Shown here: positions 24,352-33,682 of the stretch, piece by piece
How the letters are laid out: every line of letters starts with the position of its first letter
Position numbering within the stretch: the first letter of the stretch is position 1
Assembly: GCA_022793675.1 (NCBI GenBank)
Contig: JAAWDH010000016.1
Location: forward strand, 62,001 to 126,000
Reading direction: 5' to 3'
Origin: Oscillospiraceae bacterium
GTDB taxonomy: Bacteria > Bacillota > Clostridia > Oscillospirales > Ruminococcaceae
Length of the DNA: 64,000 nt
Notes under the pieces: model-generated
The model's input: only the letters and a program-made list of their open reading frames with translations
Database searches by the model: none
What the model was told of the DNA's origin: nothing
Made by a program: the position numbers and the translations under genes

Positions 24352-27267
24352 TCAATAGGAGGTAAACATCTGCGAGAGGTAGGAGCTTTGGCTGGAATAG
24401 TTGGCGAGGATGGATTCCATCGAATTAAACTGGTTCCAGTAACGCTGCCGTTCTATCTCGTATTTGGCCTTAAGGTCCTTGATGCGGTCTTCAATGCTCT
24501 TGATTTCATTGGTCAGGGTGTTGTTGTTCTCCGACGCCCAGCCCACAGCACCCGCGGTCTGCACCATGCTGCCAGGGTTGGCGGAGCTGGTTTCGGCGGC
24601 CGCCTTCAGAGCCTTGATCATTTGGGAAGCGATGCCGTCCTCGCCGGTGAACAGCTTGCTGATTTCTTCAGCATTGCTGGTCAACGCGTTGCGCAGGGTG
24701 ACCTCGTCCAGATGAAGCTTACCCTTTTCCTTATAGTTGCCGGTATCAATGCCGATGTTATAGAGCGCGATATTGGAGCCGGCGGGCTTGGAGTAAAGGG
24801 CGATACGCATCTCGCTTAGCAGCGCAGAAGTCGCAGCGTCGCGGCGCAGCAGGCCCTGTTTGGCCTTTTCCTCCCACAGCTCGATTTCCCGGTCGCTCAT
24901 CTCTTTCTTCTGGGCGGAGGTCAAAGGCTGGTAGTCGCGATAATTGGCCTTTTCATCGACATAGCCGTTAAGCTTTTCGATTAAAGCGTTGTAATCCTCA
25001 ACAAAGGACTTGAAGGTGTCGACAATCTTATCAGTATCCTGGTAGGTGGAAATTACAGAGCCAACCGATTCGCCTTTATCATTTTTTTCACTGACTTTGG
25101 TCAGTTCCATCGTAATGCCGTCAATCTCAAAGGTATTGCTGTTGCGGGTCGTCTCGATGCCGTTGATGACGACTTTAGCATCTTCGCCGACGATTTTCCC
25201 ATTAGGATCCGTAAGCTTTCCATCTCCAATTGTAAGAACCTTATCATTGCTGTTGGGATCAATGCCAAACAGCTCGGCGATTTCGGGATCGTTTTTCAAA
25301 TCCACCTGACCGGCGCTGCCATTGGGTTTCTGAACAATTAGCCGGCCATCCTCATAAATGATTTCGCTGTCTTTGGCAAGGCCAATCAAAACTGGATCCA
25401 TGTCCTTCAAAGCAGTGCCTTTCTGGTCCGCAAAAGCAGAAATATCTTTTAGCTGAACAATATCCTCAATTTTGGTGTCATCTGTAACACGGTTGGAAGT
25501 AGCGGTCTGATTAAAACCCAGCGCCAGCGCCAGGTCGGTCTTCATCCCTTCGGCCAGCTTATCAGGGTTCTCCTGGTCGACGGCGGTCTGCTCAAAGCTG
25601 ACGACATAGCCGTCCTGGATTTCCAGCTCGCCGGTCTTGCTGTTGTAGAAGATATTCTGCTTGCCGTCTTCCTCGCCGTCCACGGTGCCAAACTGTTCCT
25701 TGAGCCACTTGTTGAGCGAATCAACAATCGTGTCGCCGTCGATCGTTTTGTCATCATCTCCGGAAGAAGCGGTGTAGGTGTAGGTTTTACCGTTGACGTT
25801 GATTTTCATCGTCGCCTTGGTGGTTTTATAATCCTTCAGCGCGTCAGGCTTGCCGGCGATGGTGCCTACGGTCAGCTGGCTGCTGGCCGCTTTTGAGGCA
25901 GGCTTTACCTTATCTTCCCCAAACAAGGCGGAGAGCAGGTTGCCCTCGGTCTGGACAAGCTCGATGCCGTATTTGGAGCCGGAAGAGTTGGCCTCCAGCT
26001 TAAAAGTATCCGAAAAAGCGGAGTAGCTCAGCTTGACGCCGGCGCGGCTGTTGTTGATGGCGTTCATCACGTCGCTGATGGTATTATTTTCGTCAAAAGT
26101 GAACTTCTCGCCGTTGATTTCAAAACTGTAGCGGCCGCCGGCCAACCCCAGCTCGGAAAGGGTCGAGGAAGTGCTCAGGGTGCTGGAGGAACCAGGGGTG
26201 ATGCCCAGAAGGCCGGCGTTAGCGCCGGTAATACGCAGCTGGTGGCCGGCTTGGCCCTCTACATCCAGGGTAAACTTGAATTCTTTATCATCTGTCAGCT
26301 CAACCTTAACCGATTCGCCGAAGGCCAGCTCAACCTCGCGGCTCAAGCTATCCAGCAGATTCTTGCTGGTTGCCTCTATGTCAATTTCTCCGTCTTCATT
26401 CCGGACGACCTCGACGTTGTTCAGCGTGATCTGCTTCTGCACGCCGTCCAGGGCCATGTCAAAAATATAACCTGCATCCGCTGTCATTTGGGTGCTGCCC
26501 TCAAGCATCTTGCCTTCGGCTGTATCCGAAGAAACAGTATTGCTAAGGCCGGTTGCTATCAGCGCCAAGCTGGTGGATTCCTTGCTGTTGACCGAAACGC
26601 TGCTGCCGCCTTCTGCAAGCAGCCGCATCTTGCCGTCAAAAGCCTTTGCGGACACATCGGTAATGCCTTCTTCGGCCAGCTTCTTATTGATGGCCTCAGC
26701 AAGGCCTTCCTCGGTATTGGCTGCCCCAAGATTGATTTTGATGGTCTTTTTCTCGCCGCCTGATACAGTCACGTCCAAGGCCAATGTCTTATCAAAATTT
26801 TCCAGCAGCTTTTCGGTCAGGGCGCTGCCCTTAATGCTGTCGCTGCTCATCGGATGGCCGGACTGGAGGGACGCTTTGCTGGCCAGCTGGTTGACGATGA
26901 CGTTCATATCGCCCATATTGGCGGTAGAGCCGGTACTGATAATCCGCACGGCGTCGCCGCTTTTGATGGTGGAAAGCATCGAACCGAACAGGTCCGGCGA
27001 GGCGAAGTTGGTCGCCAGCTGGGAATCAAACGAGGTATCAAAATATTTGCCCCGGAAATCGTTGATGGAGGTGATCAGGTCGCGGTAAATCTCCTGCCGC
27101 CAGATTGCCTGCTGCTTGAGCGCCTCCTGCTTGTCGATTTTGCTCTGGGTGCCGGACAGCATCTGGGTCACCATGCTTTCGGTGTCCATACCGGAAATCA
27201 TGCCCGACATACCTTTGTTGGTACTGGAACTAACGCTGTAGTAATTAGAATTGCTGATGCTGGACAT
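24352..27267 (-). CDS. fliD: flagellar cap protein FliD, unusually long
   Basis: A 971-residue filament cap protein, nearly twice the usual 450-600. The N-terminal FliD domain is at about 20-120 (SGMISGMDTESMVTQML, YRDLITSINDFRGKYFDTSF) and the C-terminal domain at about 700-971 (DTFKSFVEDYNALIEKLNGYV, SAQKKEMSDREIELWEEKAKQG, and the closing helix with YWNQFNSMESILANYSSQ). The middle 550 residues are an inserted variable region rich in Thr, Asp, Ser and Gly. FliD sits at the filament tip and helps flagellin fold. AGGAGG precedes the ATG. It lies between a probable chaperone gene and fliS. Confidence 0.93.
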   Translation of the reverse strand: MSSISNSNYYSVSSSTNKGMSGMISGMDTESMVTQMLSGTQSKIDKQEALKQQAIWRQEIYRDLITSINDFRGKYFDTSFDSQLATNFASPDLFGSMLSTIKSGDAVRIISTGSTANMGDMNVIVNQLASKASLQSGHPMSSDSIKGSALTEKLLENFDKTLALDVTVSGGEKKTIKINLGAANTEEGLAEAINKKLAEEGITDVSAKAFDGKMRLLAEGGSSVSVNSKESTSLALIATGLSNTVSSDTAEGKMLEGSTQMTADAGYIFDMALDGVQKQITLNNVEVVRNEDGEIDIEATSKNLLDSLSREVELAFGESVKVELTDDKEFKFTLDVEGQAGHQLRITGANAGLLGITPGSSSTLSTSSTLSELGLAGGRYSFEINGEKFTFDENNTISDVMNAINNSRAGVKLSYSAFSDTFKLEANSSGSKYGIELVQTEGNLLSALFGEDKVKPASKAASSQLTVGTIAGKPDALKDYKTTKATMKINVNGKTYTYTASSGDDDKTIDGDTIVDSLNKWLKEQFGTVDGEEDGKQNIFYNSKTGELEIQDGYVVSFEQTAVDQENPDKLAEGMKTDLALALGFNQTATSNRVTDDTKIEDIVQLKDISAFADQKGTALKDMDPVLIGLAKDSEIIYEDGRLIVQKPNGSAGQVDLKNDPEIAELFGIDPNSNDKVLTIGDGKLTDPNGKIVGEDAKVVINGIETTRNSNTFEIDGITMELTKVSEKNDKGESVGSVISTYQDTDKIVDTFKSFVEDYNALIEKLNGYVDEKANYRDYQPLTSAQKKEMSDREIELWEEKAKQGLLRRDAATSALLSEMRIALYSKPAGSNIALYNIGIDTGNYKEKGKLHLDEVTLRNALTSNAEEISKLFTGEDGIASQMIKALKAAAETSSANPGSMVQTAGAVGWASENNNTLTNEIKSIEDRIKDLKAKYEIERQRYWNQFNSMESILANYSSQSSYLSQMFTSY

Positions 27268-27301
27268 AGGAACAAACCTCCTTTGTCTGTCACTCTTTAT
27301 G

Positions 27302-27796
27302 TCATATCTTGCGGCCGCCCTGCAAGGGGGAGGGAGCCAGCCCGCCGATGCCCATCAGACGGCTGTACTGCCCGGCCACCGAGGCGCCGCTTTGATTGAT
27401 TTTCTCAATTTTGGCCATAATCTCGCTTTGCAGCGATTTGATGTGAGATTCCACCAGCGGATCGTACTGCTGGATACGGCTGGCGACAGCTTTAACGCCC
27501 ATCGCAGCGTCGTAAATAGCGGCCAATTCCGGCGAAAGCCCTAACCGCTTGCAGCGGTTATGAAGCGCTTCCTCCACCTCGCGGCCGCCCTGCCCGGACA
27601 GCGCGCCCAACCGTTCCCGCAGGCCGACGACGCGCTCGAAGCACTGCTGCCGCTTGTCAAAAAGCGGCTCGATTTCTTCGACTGGCGCAATACACATGGC
27701 TTCAGTTGCCTGTTCAATTTGGAGAAAAAGCTCTTTTTCTTCGGCGATCAGCGATAAAATTTCCGCTGTCAGGGCCGGATTTGCATTTTGTGCACC
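27302..27796 (-). CDS. probable flagellar chaperone upstream of fliD (FliT/FlgN-like)
   Basis: A 164-residue helical protein with leucine-rich heptads from about 12 to 65 (AEILSLIAEEKELFLQIEQ) and again from 110 to 145. FliT and FlgN chaperones have this size and character, and the position directly before fliD fits a FliD-binding FliT role, but I see no decisive motif. The start is uncertain: I use ATG 27796; upstream in-frame ATGs at 27820 and 27859 lack clear binding sites. The C-terminus ends in a short Gly/Pro-rich tail. Confidence 0.55.
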   Translation of the reverse strand, partial: GAQNANPALTAEILSLIAEEKELFLQIEQATEAMCIAPVEEIEPLFDKRQQCFERVVGLRERLGALSGQGGREVEEALHNRCKRLGLSPELAAIYDAAMGVKAVASRIQQYDPLVESHIKSLQSEIMAKIEKINQSGASVAGQYSRLMGIGGLAPSPLQGGRKI

Positions 27797-27940
27797 CATT
27801 AGGTATTTCACACTTCCCATTTTCGTGCTATAATATGTTAAGACGGACTTTTTAATCAAGGCTCCCGGTTTGCAGCCTGGGGTACCCGGCTGTGGGGCCG
27901 CGGACCGTCCATTTAAAAGAATTCCAAGGAGGTCATAACC

Positions 27941-28570
27941 ATGACTGGCACCATTTTCTCATCCCTGTTCCCCGCCGCGCTGAAATCCGCCGAAGGGGAA
28001 ATCCTTGCCCGCGGCCAGGCGTCTGTGGATGTCAGACAGCAGAGCATTGAGTTTAAAAGCGATTTTGTACCGCTCTATCCAATCGGCACGCCGATGATCA
28101 TTACCCGCCTGTTGGACAACGACGAGATCCACCAATTTTCCGGGAAGGTCTATATCTCCAACAAGCACCTGATGCGGTTGGTCTCGGTAGAGGACGAGCT
28201 GCTGCCCGGCGCAGAAAAGATCTACTGCTGCGAGATGTCCCTATCGGCAAAACTCCTCCCGCCGCGAAGCGGGCTTCTGTCTTTCCTGCAAAAAGGCAAA
28301 GCAATCGATATTACTGTTACCTCTGTCACCTTGCAGCAGCTGGAATTCCTTGCTACTACTGAAAAGCCGTTGGCCTTGGGGGAGGAATACCTTTTATCCG
28401 CCCAGCCGCAGCTGCCCATTGCTGACACCTTAATCCAGATCCGCCGCAGCCTCCCTGCCGGGGCCAGCACAAGCTATACCTGCGGGTTCGCGGCGCTGGA
28501 TGCAGCGGGCGAGAGAAGCCTTCAGGCCTTTATGACCGACTACACCCAAAAGAACGCCAAGTTATTCTGA
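27941..28570 (+). CDS. hypothetical protein, possibly PilZ/YcgR-like, 209 residues
   Basis: I am not certain of the family. The protein resembles the PilZ/YcgR class in length and beta-rich pattern, with an N-terminal strand-rich part (GQASVDVRQQSIEFKSDFV, PIGTPMIITRLL) and a later TCGFAALDAAGERSLQAFM close to the PilZ C-terminus, but the RxxxR c-di-GMP-binding motif is not evident. AAGGAGG lies before the ATG. It is transcribed against the flagellar genes on both sides and its 3' end overlaps csrA by 9 nt. Confidence 0.55.
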   Translation: MTGTIFSSLFPAALKSAEGEILARGQASVDVRQQSIEFKSDFVPLYPIGTPMIITRLLDNDEIHQFSGKVYISNKHLMRLVSVEDELLPGAEKIYCCEMSLSAKLLPPRSGLLSFLQKGKAIDITVTSVTLQQLEFLATTEKPLALGEEYLLSAQPQLPIADTLIQIRRSLPAGASTSYTCGFAALDAAGERSLQAFMTDYTQKNAKLF

Positions 28571-28825
28571 CGTCTTCCCTTCCTCGCCGGACAGGCCGGA
28601 TATGACCTGCCGCAGGCTGGAAGCGGGAAGCTCCACCGCCGCCTGGCGGTTGAACTGCACGGTCTGGTACAGCTCCTTGCGCCAGATCCTGCAGGACTGT
28701 GGAGCGGTGATGCCCAAGCGCACCTGGCCGTTGGCGCATTCGGTGATCTTGATTTCGATCACTTCTTTCTGCCCTTCGACTTCGATTAAGAAGGAGTCGT
28801 TGGGCTTTCTGCTTAAAATAAGCAT
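28562..28825 (-). CDS. csrA: carbon storage regulator CsrA
   Basis: An 87-residue RNA-binding translational repressor. MLILSRKPNDSFLIE, IKITECANGQVRLGITAP and the following basic strand are characteristic; the C-terminal extension (about 20 residues) is the usual Firmicutes form. CsrA dimers bind GGA in hairpin loops near ribosome binding sites. In Bacillus subtilis it represses the flagellin gene and is sequestered by FliW. Here fliW lies one base upstream. Candidate target hairpins are in the flagellin leader at 40033-40207. No CsrA-blocking sRNA was recognised. Confidence 0.97.
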   Translation of the reverse strand: MLILSRKPNDSFLIEVEGQKEVIEIKITECANGQVRLGITAPQSCRIWRKELYQTVQFNRQAAVELPASSLRQVISGLSGEEGKTSE

Positions 28826-28826
28826 C

Positions 28827-29249
28827 CTACTGCGCCTCCTTCGTCAGCGGATACCGGACAGGGTAATCCTGTTCCAGCACAAACTGCCCGGCAAGCCTTG
28901 TTTCAGGGTTGATGACGATGGGGCTGCGCAGGTTGACGGTGGATTTGGCAAGGCTTTCACGGATGGTAGCCAGCACCCAGCACTCATAGTCATTAGCCCC
29001 TAAAAGGGCAGCCGTATCGCCTGGCAGCACTGGCATATAGTCCGGCATCACGAGGCTTGGATCCACGAGGATAAAGCACAGCTCTGGCTCCTCGGCCGAT
29101 TGCAGCCAAGCAAATCCATGGCCCATCGACTCGTCATGCAGAAGCAGATAGCGGCTGTGGCCCTCAAAGCCCAGCACCGGCCGCTGGAAGCGGATAATAT
29201 TCTGTTCTTCGGCATTGATTTCGCCAAAGTCCCTTGTCTTGATTACCAT
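28827..29249 (-). CDS. fliW: flagellar assembly factor FliW
   Basis: A 140-residue protein that binds CsrA and, in exchange, flagellin, thereby linking translation of flagellin to its export. Signatures include FGEINAEEQNIIRFQRPVLGFEG, YLLLHDE and FAWLQSAEEPELCF (substrate-mimicking segment), and the late NLRSPIVINPETRLAGQFVLEQDYPVRY motif. AAGGAG precedes the ATG. The gene ends one base before csrA, the standard order. Confidence 0.96.
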   Translation of the reverse strand: MVIKTRDFGEINAEEQNIIRFQRPVLGFEGHSRYLLLHDESMGHGFAWLQSAEEPELCFILVDPSLVMPDYMPVLPGDTAALLGANDYECWVLATIRESLAKSTVNLRSPIVINPETRLAGQFVLEQDYPVRYPLTKEAQ

Positions 29250-29285
29250 GGTCTTCTCCTTACTCTATGGGGCTGGTTGTTCCTA

Positions 29286-29323
29286 AAATGCACAGACTCC
29301 CGCAGGCGAGAGGCTGTGCATTT
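29286..29323. other. hairpin between DUF6470 and fliW
   Basis: AAATGCACAG (29286-29295) and CTGTGCATTT (29314-29323) form a ten-pair stem. Neither strand has a U-run next to it, so it is not an ordinary terminator. It lies 17 nt downstream of the DUF6470 stop on the minus strand and may be a processing or stability element between the operon halves. Confidence 0.45.
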
Positions 29324-29339
29324 CCTATCTGGGAAGGGG

Positions 29340-29939
29340 TCAGCCTTCCGGCGCCACATAGTCGGGCGCGGCACTGGGCGGAACGTAATGGGGGCCGCCC
29401 AGGTATTCGACATTGATGCTGGGGTACTGGAGGATTTCTACATGGAAGCTCCCCGGCACATAATCCATCGTCGGCGGAGTCACGTTCCAACTATGGTCCA
29501 GATAGCCTTCCTGATAATCGGTGTTCAGCCCGGCAGGGATCCAGGAAATCTGCGTGCCGCCATTGGGAAGGAACGCCGTATAGGACGACGGCTGTTCCAG
29601 CATTTTCTGGCGGTAAATATCGGCAATTGTCGTGCCGTTATAGGTCTCGGACATCTGCCGGCCGATATCGGTGTATTCCCGGGTTTTCTCCGTGATATTT
29701 TCGCGCCCTTTCTGGGCGGCATCCGCGACCAAGTCTTTGGGGCTGGCAAACCCTAGGCTCCGCCGCATCTCATAGGTGTCGAGCTGAACCCTGGTGTTGG
29801 TCGCTTCCAGATTCAGCTGGGCGTTTTTATGGGAAACCGTCCCTTCTGGCTGGAACTTCTGCCGGATTTCCAGTCTAGCCCGTTCGACCTGCATTTCGTA
29901 TTTAATTGGGGTTGTTGTAATCTGCAATAGCTGCGTCAT
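29340..29939 (-). CDS. DUF6470 family protein (YviE-like)
   Basis: A 199-residue protein matching the DUF6470/YviE-type proteins found between flgL and fliW in Firmicutes. Visible features are the N-terminal LLQITTTPIKYEMQVERARLEI and a central segment MSETYNGTTIADIYRQKM; the C-terminal third is Pro/Tyr-rich. Its molecular role is not known. The position between flgL (37 nt upstream) and fliW is conserved. It is preceded by a GGAG-like site (AGGTGTAG). Confidence 0.85.
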   Translation of the reverse strand: MTQLLQITTTPIKYEMQVERARLEIRQKFQPEGTVSHKNAQLNLEATNTRVQLDTYEMRRSLGFASPKDLVADAAQKGRENITEKTREYTDIGRQMSETYNGTTIADIYRQKMLEQPSSYTAFLPNGGTQISWIPAGLNTDYQEGYLDHSWNVTPPTMDYVPGSFHVEILQYPSINVEYLGGPHYVPPSAAPDYVAPEG

Positions 29940-29976
29940 CTTTCTACACCTTCTCCCACAGGATTCGTTACGGATA

Positions 29977-31065
29977 TTACCGCAGATAATCCATCAGCGA
30001 AACCGGAAGAACCCGGCTGCCCATCTGGAGCACCGCTTTCAGGACATAATCGTTCATGCTTTGGTTGGTAGCCTCCTCGGCGTCGTCAATACCCATCAGG
30101 TTCTGGATACGGATTTTCTGGTTATCCGCCGTCTTTTCCAGCCTTCCCTGCATCGTATCCAGGTAATTGGTCTTGGAACCGATGTCGGTGAGGTTCGCGC
30201 GGAATTTGTCCGACAGCTCGGTCAGCCGGTCGTCGACCTCTTCCAGCTCCTCCATCGAGTAATTCTCAATATTAGCCATAATATCATGAATGATATTATA
30301 AACGTTATTAGAGGTACCGTCGTCATCCTTGCCATAGCCCAAAAAATCCAGGCCAGAATAGGAAATCTTAAAGGCGGTGGTGTCCTGTACTTCGGAAGCC
30401 TTCATTTTGAAGCCCAACCCGATGTCCATATAAACATCTTCGTCCATGGGAATGGTGACTTTAGTAGGCTGATAGATAGGATCATTTGGATTGGGAGGCA
30501 AAGTTGGATCATTAGGGTCAGGTTGCACTGCAGACGGCTTCATGTAGAAAAATTCGCCAGTAGTGGGATCTTTCTGCACTTCGTCCATCGGGATACCGTT
30601 GTAAAGAATACGATCGTTTTCATCCAGCGTAAAGGGGGCTGTACTCATGTTGGTGCCGCCGAAAATATAGCGCTTGCCATACTGGGTGTTGCAGAACTGA
30701 AGCACCTCGTCCCGCAGGCCCCGAAGCTCCTGGGCAATCGCCTTGCGGCCGCCGGTCGAAGTGGGGTCGTTCTTTGCCCGAACGACCAGCTTGTGCACAT
30801 CGGCGATAATGTCGCTGATGGACTGCATACAGCTCTCGGTCACGGTCAGCTCTTCGTTGATGGATTTGATGTTGCTCAGCTGCTTTTGGGTCTTATACAT
30901 CTCGGTACGGGTGGTCAATACCCGGGTACCGGACGAAACGTCATCGGAAAGCTTGGTGAACCGTTTGCCAGAGTTAATCCGGCTTAGGGTATCCGCGTAA
31001 TCAGACCGCGCCCCATGAAGGTACTTCAGGTAATTTCTGGCGGTCATTCTGTCTGCTACACGCAT
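29977..31065 (-). CDS. flgL: flagellar hook-associated protein FlgL
   Basis: A 362-residue hook-filament junction protein. The N-terminal D0/D1 helices (MRVADRMTARNYLKYLHG, INSGKRFTKLSDDVS) and the C-terminal helices (MQGRLEKTADNQKIRIQNLMGIDDAEEATN) match flagellin-like HAP3. The middle contains a Pro/Asp-rich stretch (PNDPTLPPNPNDP) of about 20 residues, encoding flexible surface loops. AAGGAGTAAAGCA precedes the ATG. It follows flgK. Confidence 0.96.
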   Translation of the reverse strand: MRVADRMTARNYLKYLHGARSDYADTLSRINSGKRFTKLSDDVSSGTRVLTTRTEMYKTQKQLSNIKSINEELTVTESCMQSISDIIADVHKLVVRAKNDPTSTGGRKAIAQELRGLRDEVLQFCNTQYGKRYIFGGTNMSTAPFTLDENDRILYNGIPMDEVQKDPTTGEFFYMKPSAVQPDPNDPTLPPNPNDPIYQPTKVTIPMDEDVYMDIGLGFKMKASEVQDTTAFKISYSGLDFLGYGKDDDGTSNNVYNIIHDIMANIENYSMEELEEVDDRLTELSDKFRANLTDIGSKTNYLDTMQGRLEKTADNQKIRIQNLMGIDDAEEATNQSMNDYVLKAVLQMGSRVLPVSLMDYLR

Positions 31066-31091
31066 TGCTTTACTCCTTCCTATCTGTCATA

Positions 31092-32627
31092 TTATAAGCC
31101 AACCCGTCCCATCCGGTTGACGATGACATCTAAAAGATCGTCCAAAGTCGTCATAACCCGGGCTGCGGCCTCATAGGCTTTTTGATACATCAGCATATTG
31201 GCAGTTTCCTCATCGCGGGAAACGCCCGAAATGTCGTCCCGGCGGTCCTGGAAATCGTCCGCTATCAGCGAGACTGCATCCCTTCTCCCTTCATGGAAGG
31301 AGATATCCGAACCCAGCTTGGAAAGGGTATCGTTATAGTATTCTTCAAAGGTGCCGGTGAAGGACTCGCCAGGGGCTTTGAAGGTGGTGTCAGCGCCGGT
31401 CAGGCGGTGGGAAATCTGCTGGGCGTAGTAGCGCATATCCTCGGCACGGCTGCAAATAAAGTAGCCTGCGCCGCCTTCCTGCCACTCTGTGCTGATGGTG
31501 ATGTTAGCGGCTGTCGCGGAATTTTTAGCGCTGACGCTGCCGTCGGGCTGCTTCTCGCCCAAAAGGGTCTTATACTTGCCGGGGATAGGCTTGCCGTCGG
31601 CGTCGAATTCCGGCAGGCAGCTGTTGGCAACTTCCATCAGGGCGTTGGCAAAGCTGTCAATCTTGTCGCGGTAGTAGCGGATGCCCTGGGCAGAGCTTTC
31701 ATTCTTACTTTGAACGTTAGCGCCGCGGCCATTGATAATGTCCAGGCTCGCCTTCAAAGCGCCGCTGGAAAAGAGGACGTCCTCGCCGGTTTCGCGCCAG
31801 CGGATGCCGATGGTGCCATCGTCGTTTTTCTGCATGAGCAGGGTATTATACTCAATGCCCTTCACCATCTGTTTGCCGCCCAGGTCTACGTCGACGGTGC
31901 CGTCGGATTTCTGGGTAACGTTGATATCGGCAAAGCTTGAAAGCTCATCCAGCAGAAGGTTCCGTTCGTCCATCAGCTCGTTGGGGCGGAAATGCTCGTT
32001 GTTGGGGTCGCTGACAACGGTGAAATCCTGGCTGATCATCTGGTTGATATGCGCCACCCGCTGCAGAATCTCGTTGACCCGGTCGACGTTGATCGACGTA
32101 TCGTAAGTATGCTGGGCAGCAACGTTGTCCAGCTGGGAGTTCATCTGCTGCAGCACTTGGGTAATGTTTTTGAAAGCCGAAAGGACGATGTTGGCCTGGG
32201 TTTCCAGGGTCGGCTCGCTGCAATAGTCGTTTAAGCTGGTGTAGATGTTGGCCATTGCCCCAAAGAGGCCGGAAGTATCGGAAATATCCTTGCCGTCGCC
32301 CAAAGCGCTCTGAACATCCTGCAAAATCTCGGATACCTGGGAATGGTAGCTGGCCTTGGTGTATTCGTCCCGGAAACGCTTATCCAGGAATTCATCCCGC
32401 ACCTGGCCAACGCCCAGCGCCTCGACGCCCTGGCCGGCAAGGCCGACCCGCTGGCTGGAAATCCTTGTGCTGTAGGCCGAAGGGGAGATGGCGGCGGTTT
32501 CCACCCGCTGCCTGGTATAGCCGGCGGTGCTGGCGTTAGCAAGGTTGTTGCCCACGATATCGATCCGCTTCTGGTTCTCAAAAATCGAGGACTTGGCAAT
32601 CTCAAAACCCATAAAAGTAGGACGCAA
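31092..32627 (-). CDS. flgK: flagellar hook-associated protein FlgK
   Basis: A 511-residue hook-filament junction protein. The start is TTG at 32627: AGGAGG lies 7 nt upstream, and the resulting MRPTFMGFEIAKSSIFENQ matches the family's usual beginning. The N-terminal motif NLANASTAGYTRQRV (rod/hook signature) and the C-terminal SGVSRDEETANMLMYQKAYEAAARVM region are clear. The gene follows flgN, fitting the flgM-flgN-flgK-flgL order. Confidence 0.96.
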   Translation of the reverse strand: MRPTFMGFEIAKSSIFENQKRIDIVGNNLANASTAGYTRQRVETAAISPSAYSTRISSQRVGLAGQGVEALGVGQVRDEFLDKRFRDEYTKASYHSQVSEILQDVQSALGDGKDISDTSGLFGAMANIYTSLNDYCSEPTLETQANIVLSAFKNITQVLQQMNSQLDNVAAQHTYDTSINVDRVNEILQRVAHINQMISQDFTVVSDPNNEHFRPNELMDERNLLLDELSSFADINVTQKSDGTVDVDLGGKQMVKGIEYNTLLMQKNDDGTIGIRWRETGEDVLFSSGALKASLDIINGRGANVQSKNESSAQGIRYYRDKIDSFANALMEVANSCLPEFDADGKPIPGKYKTLLGEKQPDGSVSAKNSATAANITISTEWQEGGAGYFICSRAEDMRYYAQQISHRLTGADTTFKAPGESFTGTFEEYYNDTLSKLGSDISFHEGRRDAVSLIADDFQDRRDDISGVSRDEETANMLMYQKAYEAAARVMTTLDDLLDVIVNRMGRVGL

Positions 32628-32639
32628 AGTAATTCCTCC

Positions 32640-33104
32640 TTAAATTTTCTGTTCAAAGCCGCCGTCCGCGCCAAAGCGTTTGGCTGCCTGATAGGTGTCA
32701 AGCCCTCTTGACGGGGCCGCTTCCGGCATAATGCCGCCGTTTATCTGTAAAAATGTCCTGGCAATCTCCAGGTCGCCTTTGTTCAGCTCCCGGAGCTCCC
32801 CAGCCGCTGCCCGGAGCCTTCCCAGCACCCCGGCCAACTTTTCCTTCTCCGGCCCTTCCGCCATCCCGGCGAGCAGTTCTTCGGCTGTACCAGGAATGCC
32901 GGCGGCGTCCTGCAGCATCATCCGCTGCCGTTCCAGCGTTTCCATCTGCATGGCGCAGGCCTGCTGCCGCTGGAGCATCTGCTCAATGCGGACGGTATCG
33001 TCGCGCAGCAGCGCCTGGCGCTTCTCCTGCTCGTAACCCAGCATTTCCTCAATCAGCGCCAGGAGCTTTTCATGGACCTCCGTAAGGCTGTTCCAATCCG
33101 CCAT
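32640..33104 (-). CDS. flgN: flagellar export chaperone FlgN
   Basis: A 154-residue helical protein in the usual flgM-flgN-flgK position. FlgN binds FlgK and FlgL before export. Heptad-like leucine pattern is visible (LTEVHEKLLALIEEMLGYEQEKR, QMLQRQQACAMQMETLERQR). I place the start at ATG 33104 (AAGG seven nt upstream), immediately after the flgM stop; upstream codons lie within flgM. The C-terminus (ARTFLQINGGIMPEAAPS) is variable. Confidence 0.85.
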   Translation of the reverse strand: MADWNSLTEVHEKLLALIEEMLGYEQEKRQALLRDDTVRIEQMLQRQQACAMQMETLERQRMMLQDAAGIPGTAEELLAGMAEGPEKEKLAGVLGRLRAAAGELRELNKGDLEIARTFLQINGGIMPEAAPSRGLDTYQAAKRFGADGGFEQKI

Positions 33105-33105
33105 G

Positions 33106-33459
33106 TCAGCCTTCCTTCCCATCCATCATAAAAGCGCCTTCAATGCGCCCTGCGCCGCAAACCCGGGACAACAAAGCTGCCGCTGTATCTTGAGCCGGGA
33201 TGGGGCACTGGTCGCCCTGATAACTGGCCTTCAGCTGTTCCATCCGGCCTTTGGGAACGCTTGAAGCTTCCCTGACACAGGATGCCAGCGCCGTGTTAAG
33301 CTTGGCGCGGAACGCGCCCTCGGGGCTGATACGCACGCTGTCAATCCCAGAAACCGCCCCTGCCGCAAGCTCCTCTCCGCGCGCCCTTTTCAGAGCCGAC
33401 GAAGCGCTGGACGCCGCATGGACCGGATAGCTTTCATGGATCCCTTTCAGTTCGATCAT
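33106..33459 (-). CDS. flgM: anti-sigma-28 factor FlgM
   Basis: A 117-residue protein that holds the flagellar sigma factor inactive until the hook is finished, then is exported. The start at 33459 (MIELKGI) has AGGAGGGAAGG before it. The family segment VSGIDSVRISPEGAFRAKLNTAL is followed by a C-terminal binding region with RMEQLKASYQ and a helix AAALLSRV. It heads the flgM-flgN-flgK-flgL operon. Its sigma partner is at 55907-56695. Confidence 0.85.
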   Translation of the reverse strand: MIELKGIHESYPVHAASSASSALKRARGEELAAGAVSGIDSVRISPEGAFRAKLNTALASCVREASSVPKGRMEQLKASYQGDQCPIPAQDTAAALLSRVCGAGRIEGAFMMDGKEG

Positions 33460-33682
33460 GACCTTCCCTCCTATTTCTGTATATACGCCCGCCAAAGCGG
33501 GCTTGCAGGGAGTAAACCCTTCTTCTATATCTAATATCGCACCCTGACGCAGAAAACGAAAGCCAGCAGCTCCCTTTTTTTGCAGAAATTCGCCCCGCCG
33601 CAGGTTCCGACAAAAAATTCACGAAAAGTCTTTCATTTTTTTTGGCCCATGTGATAAAATGATAAATAGGGAGGTGTATTTT

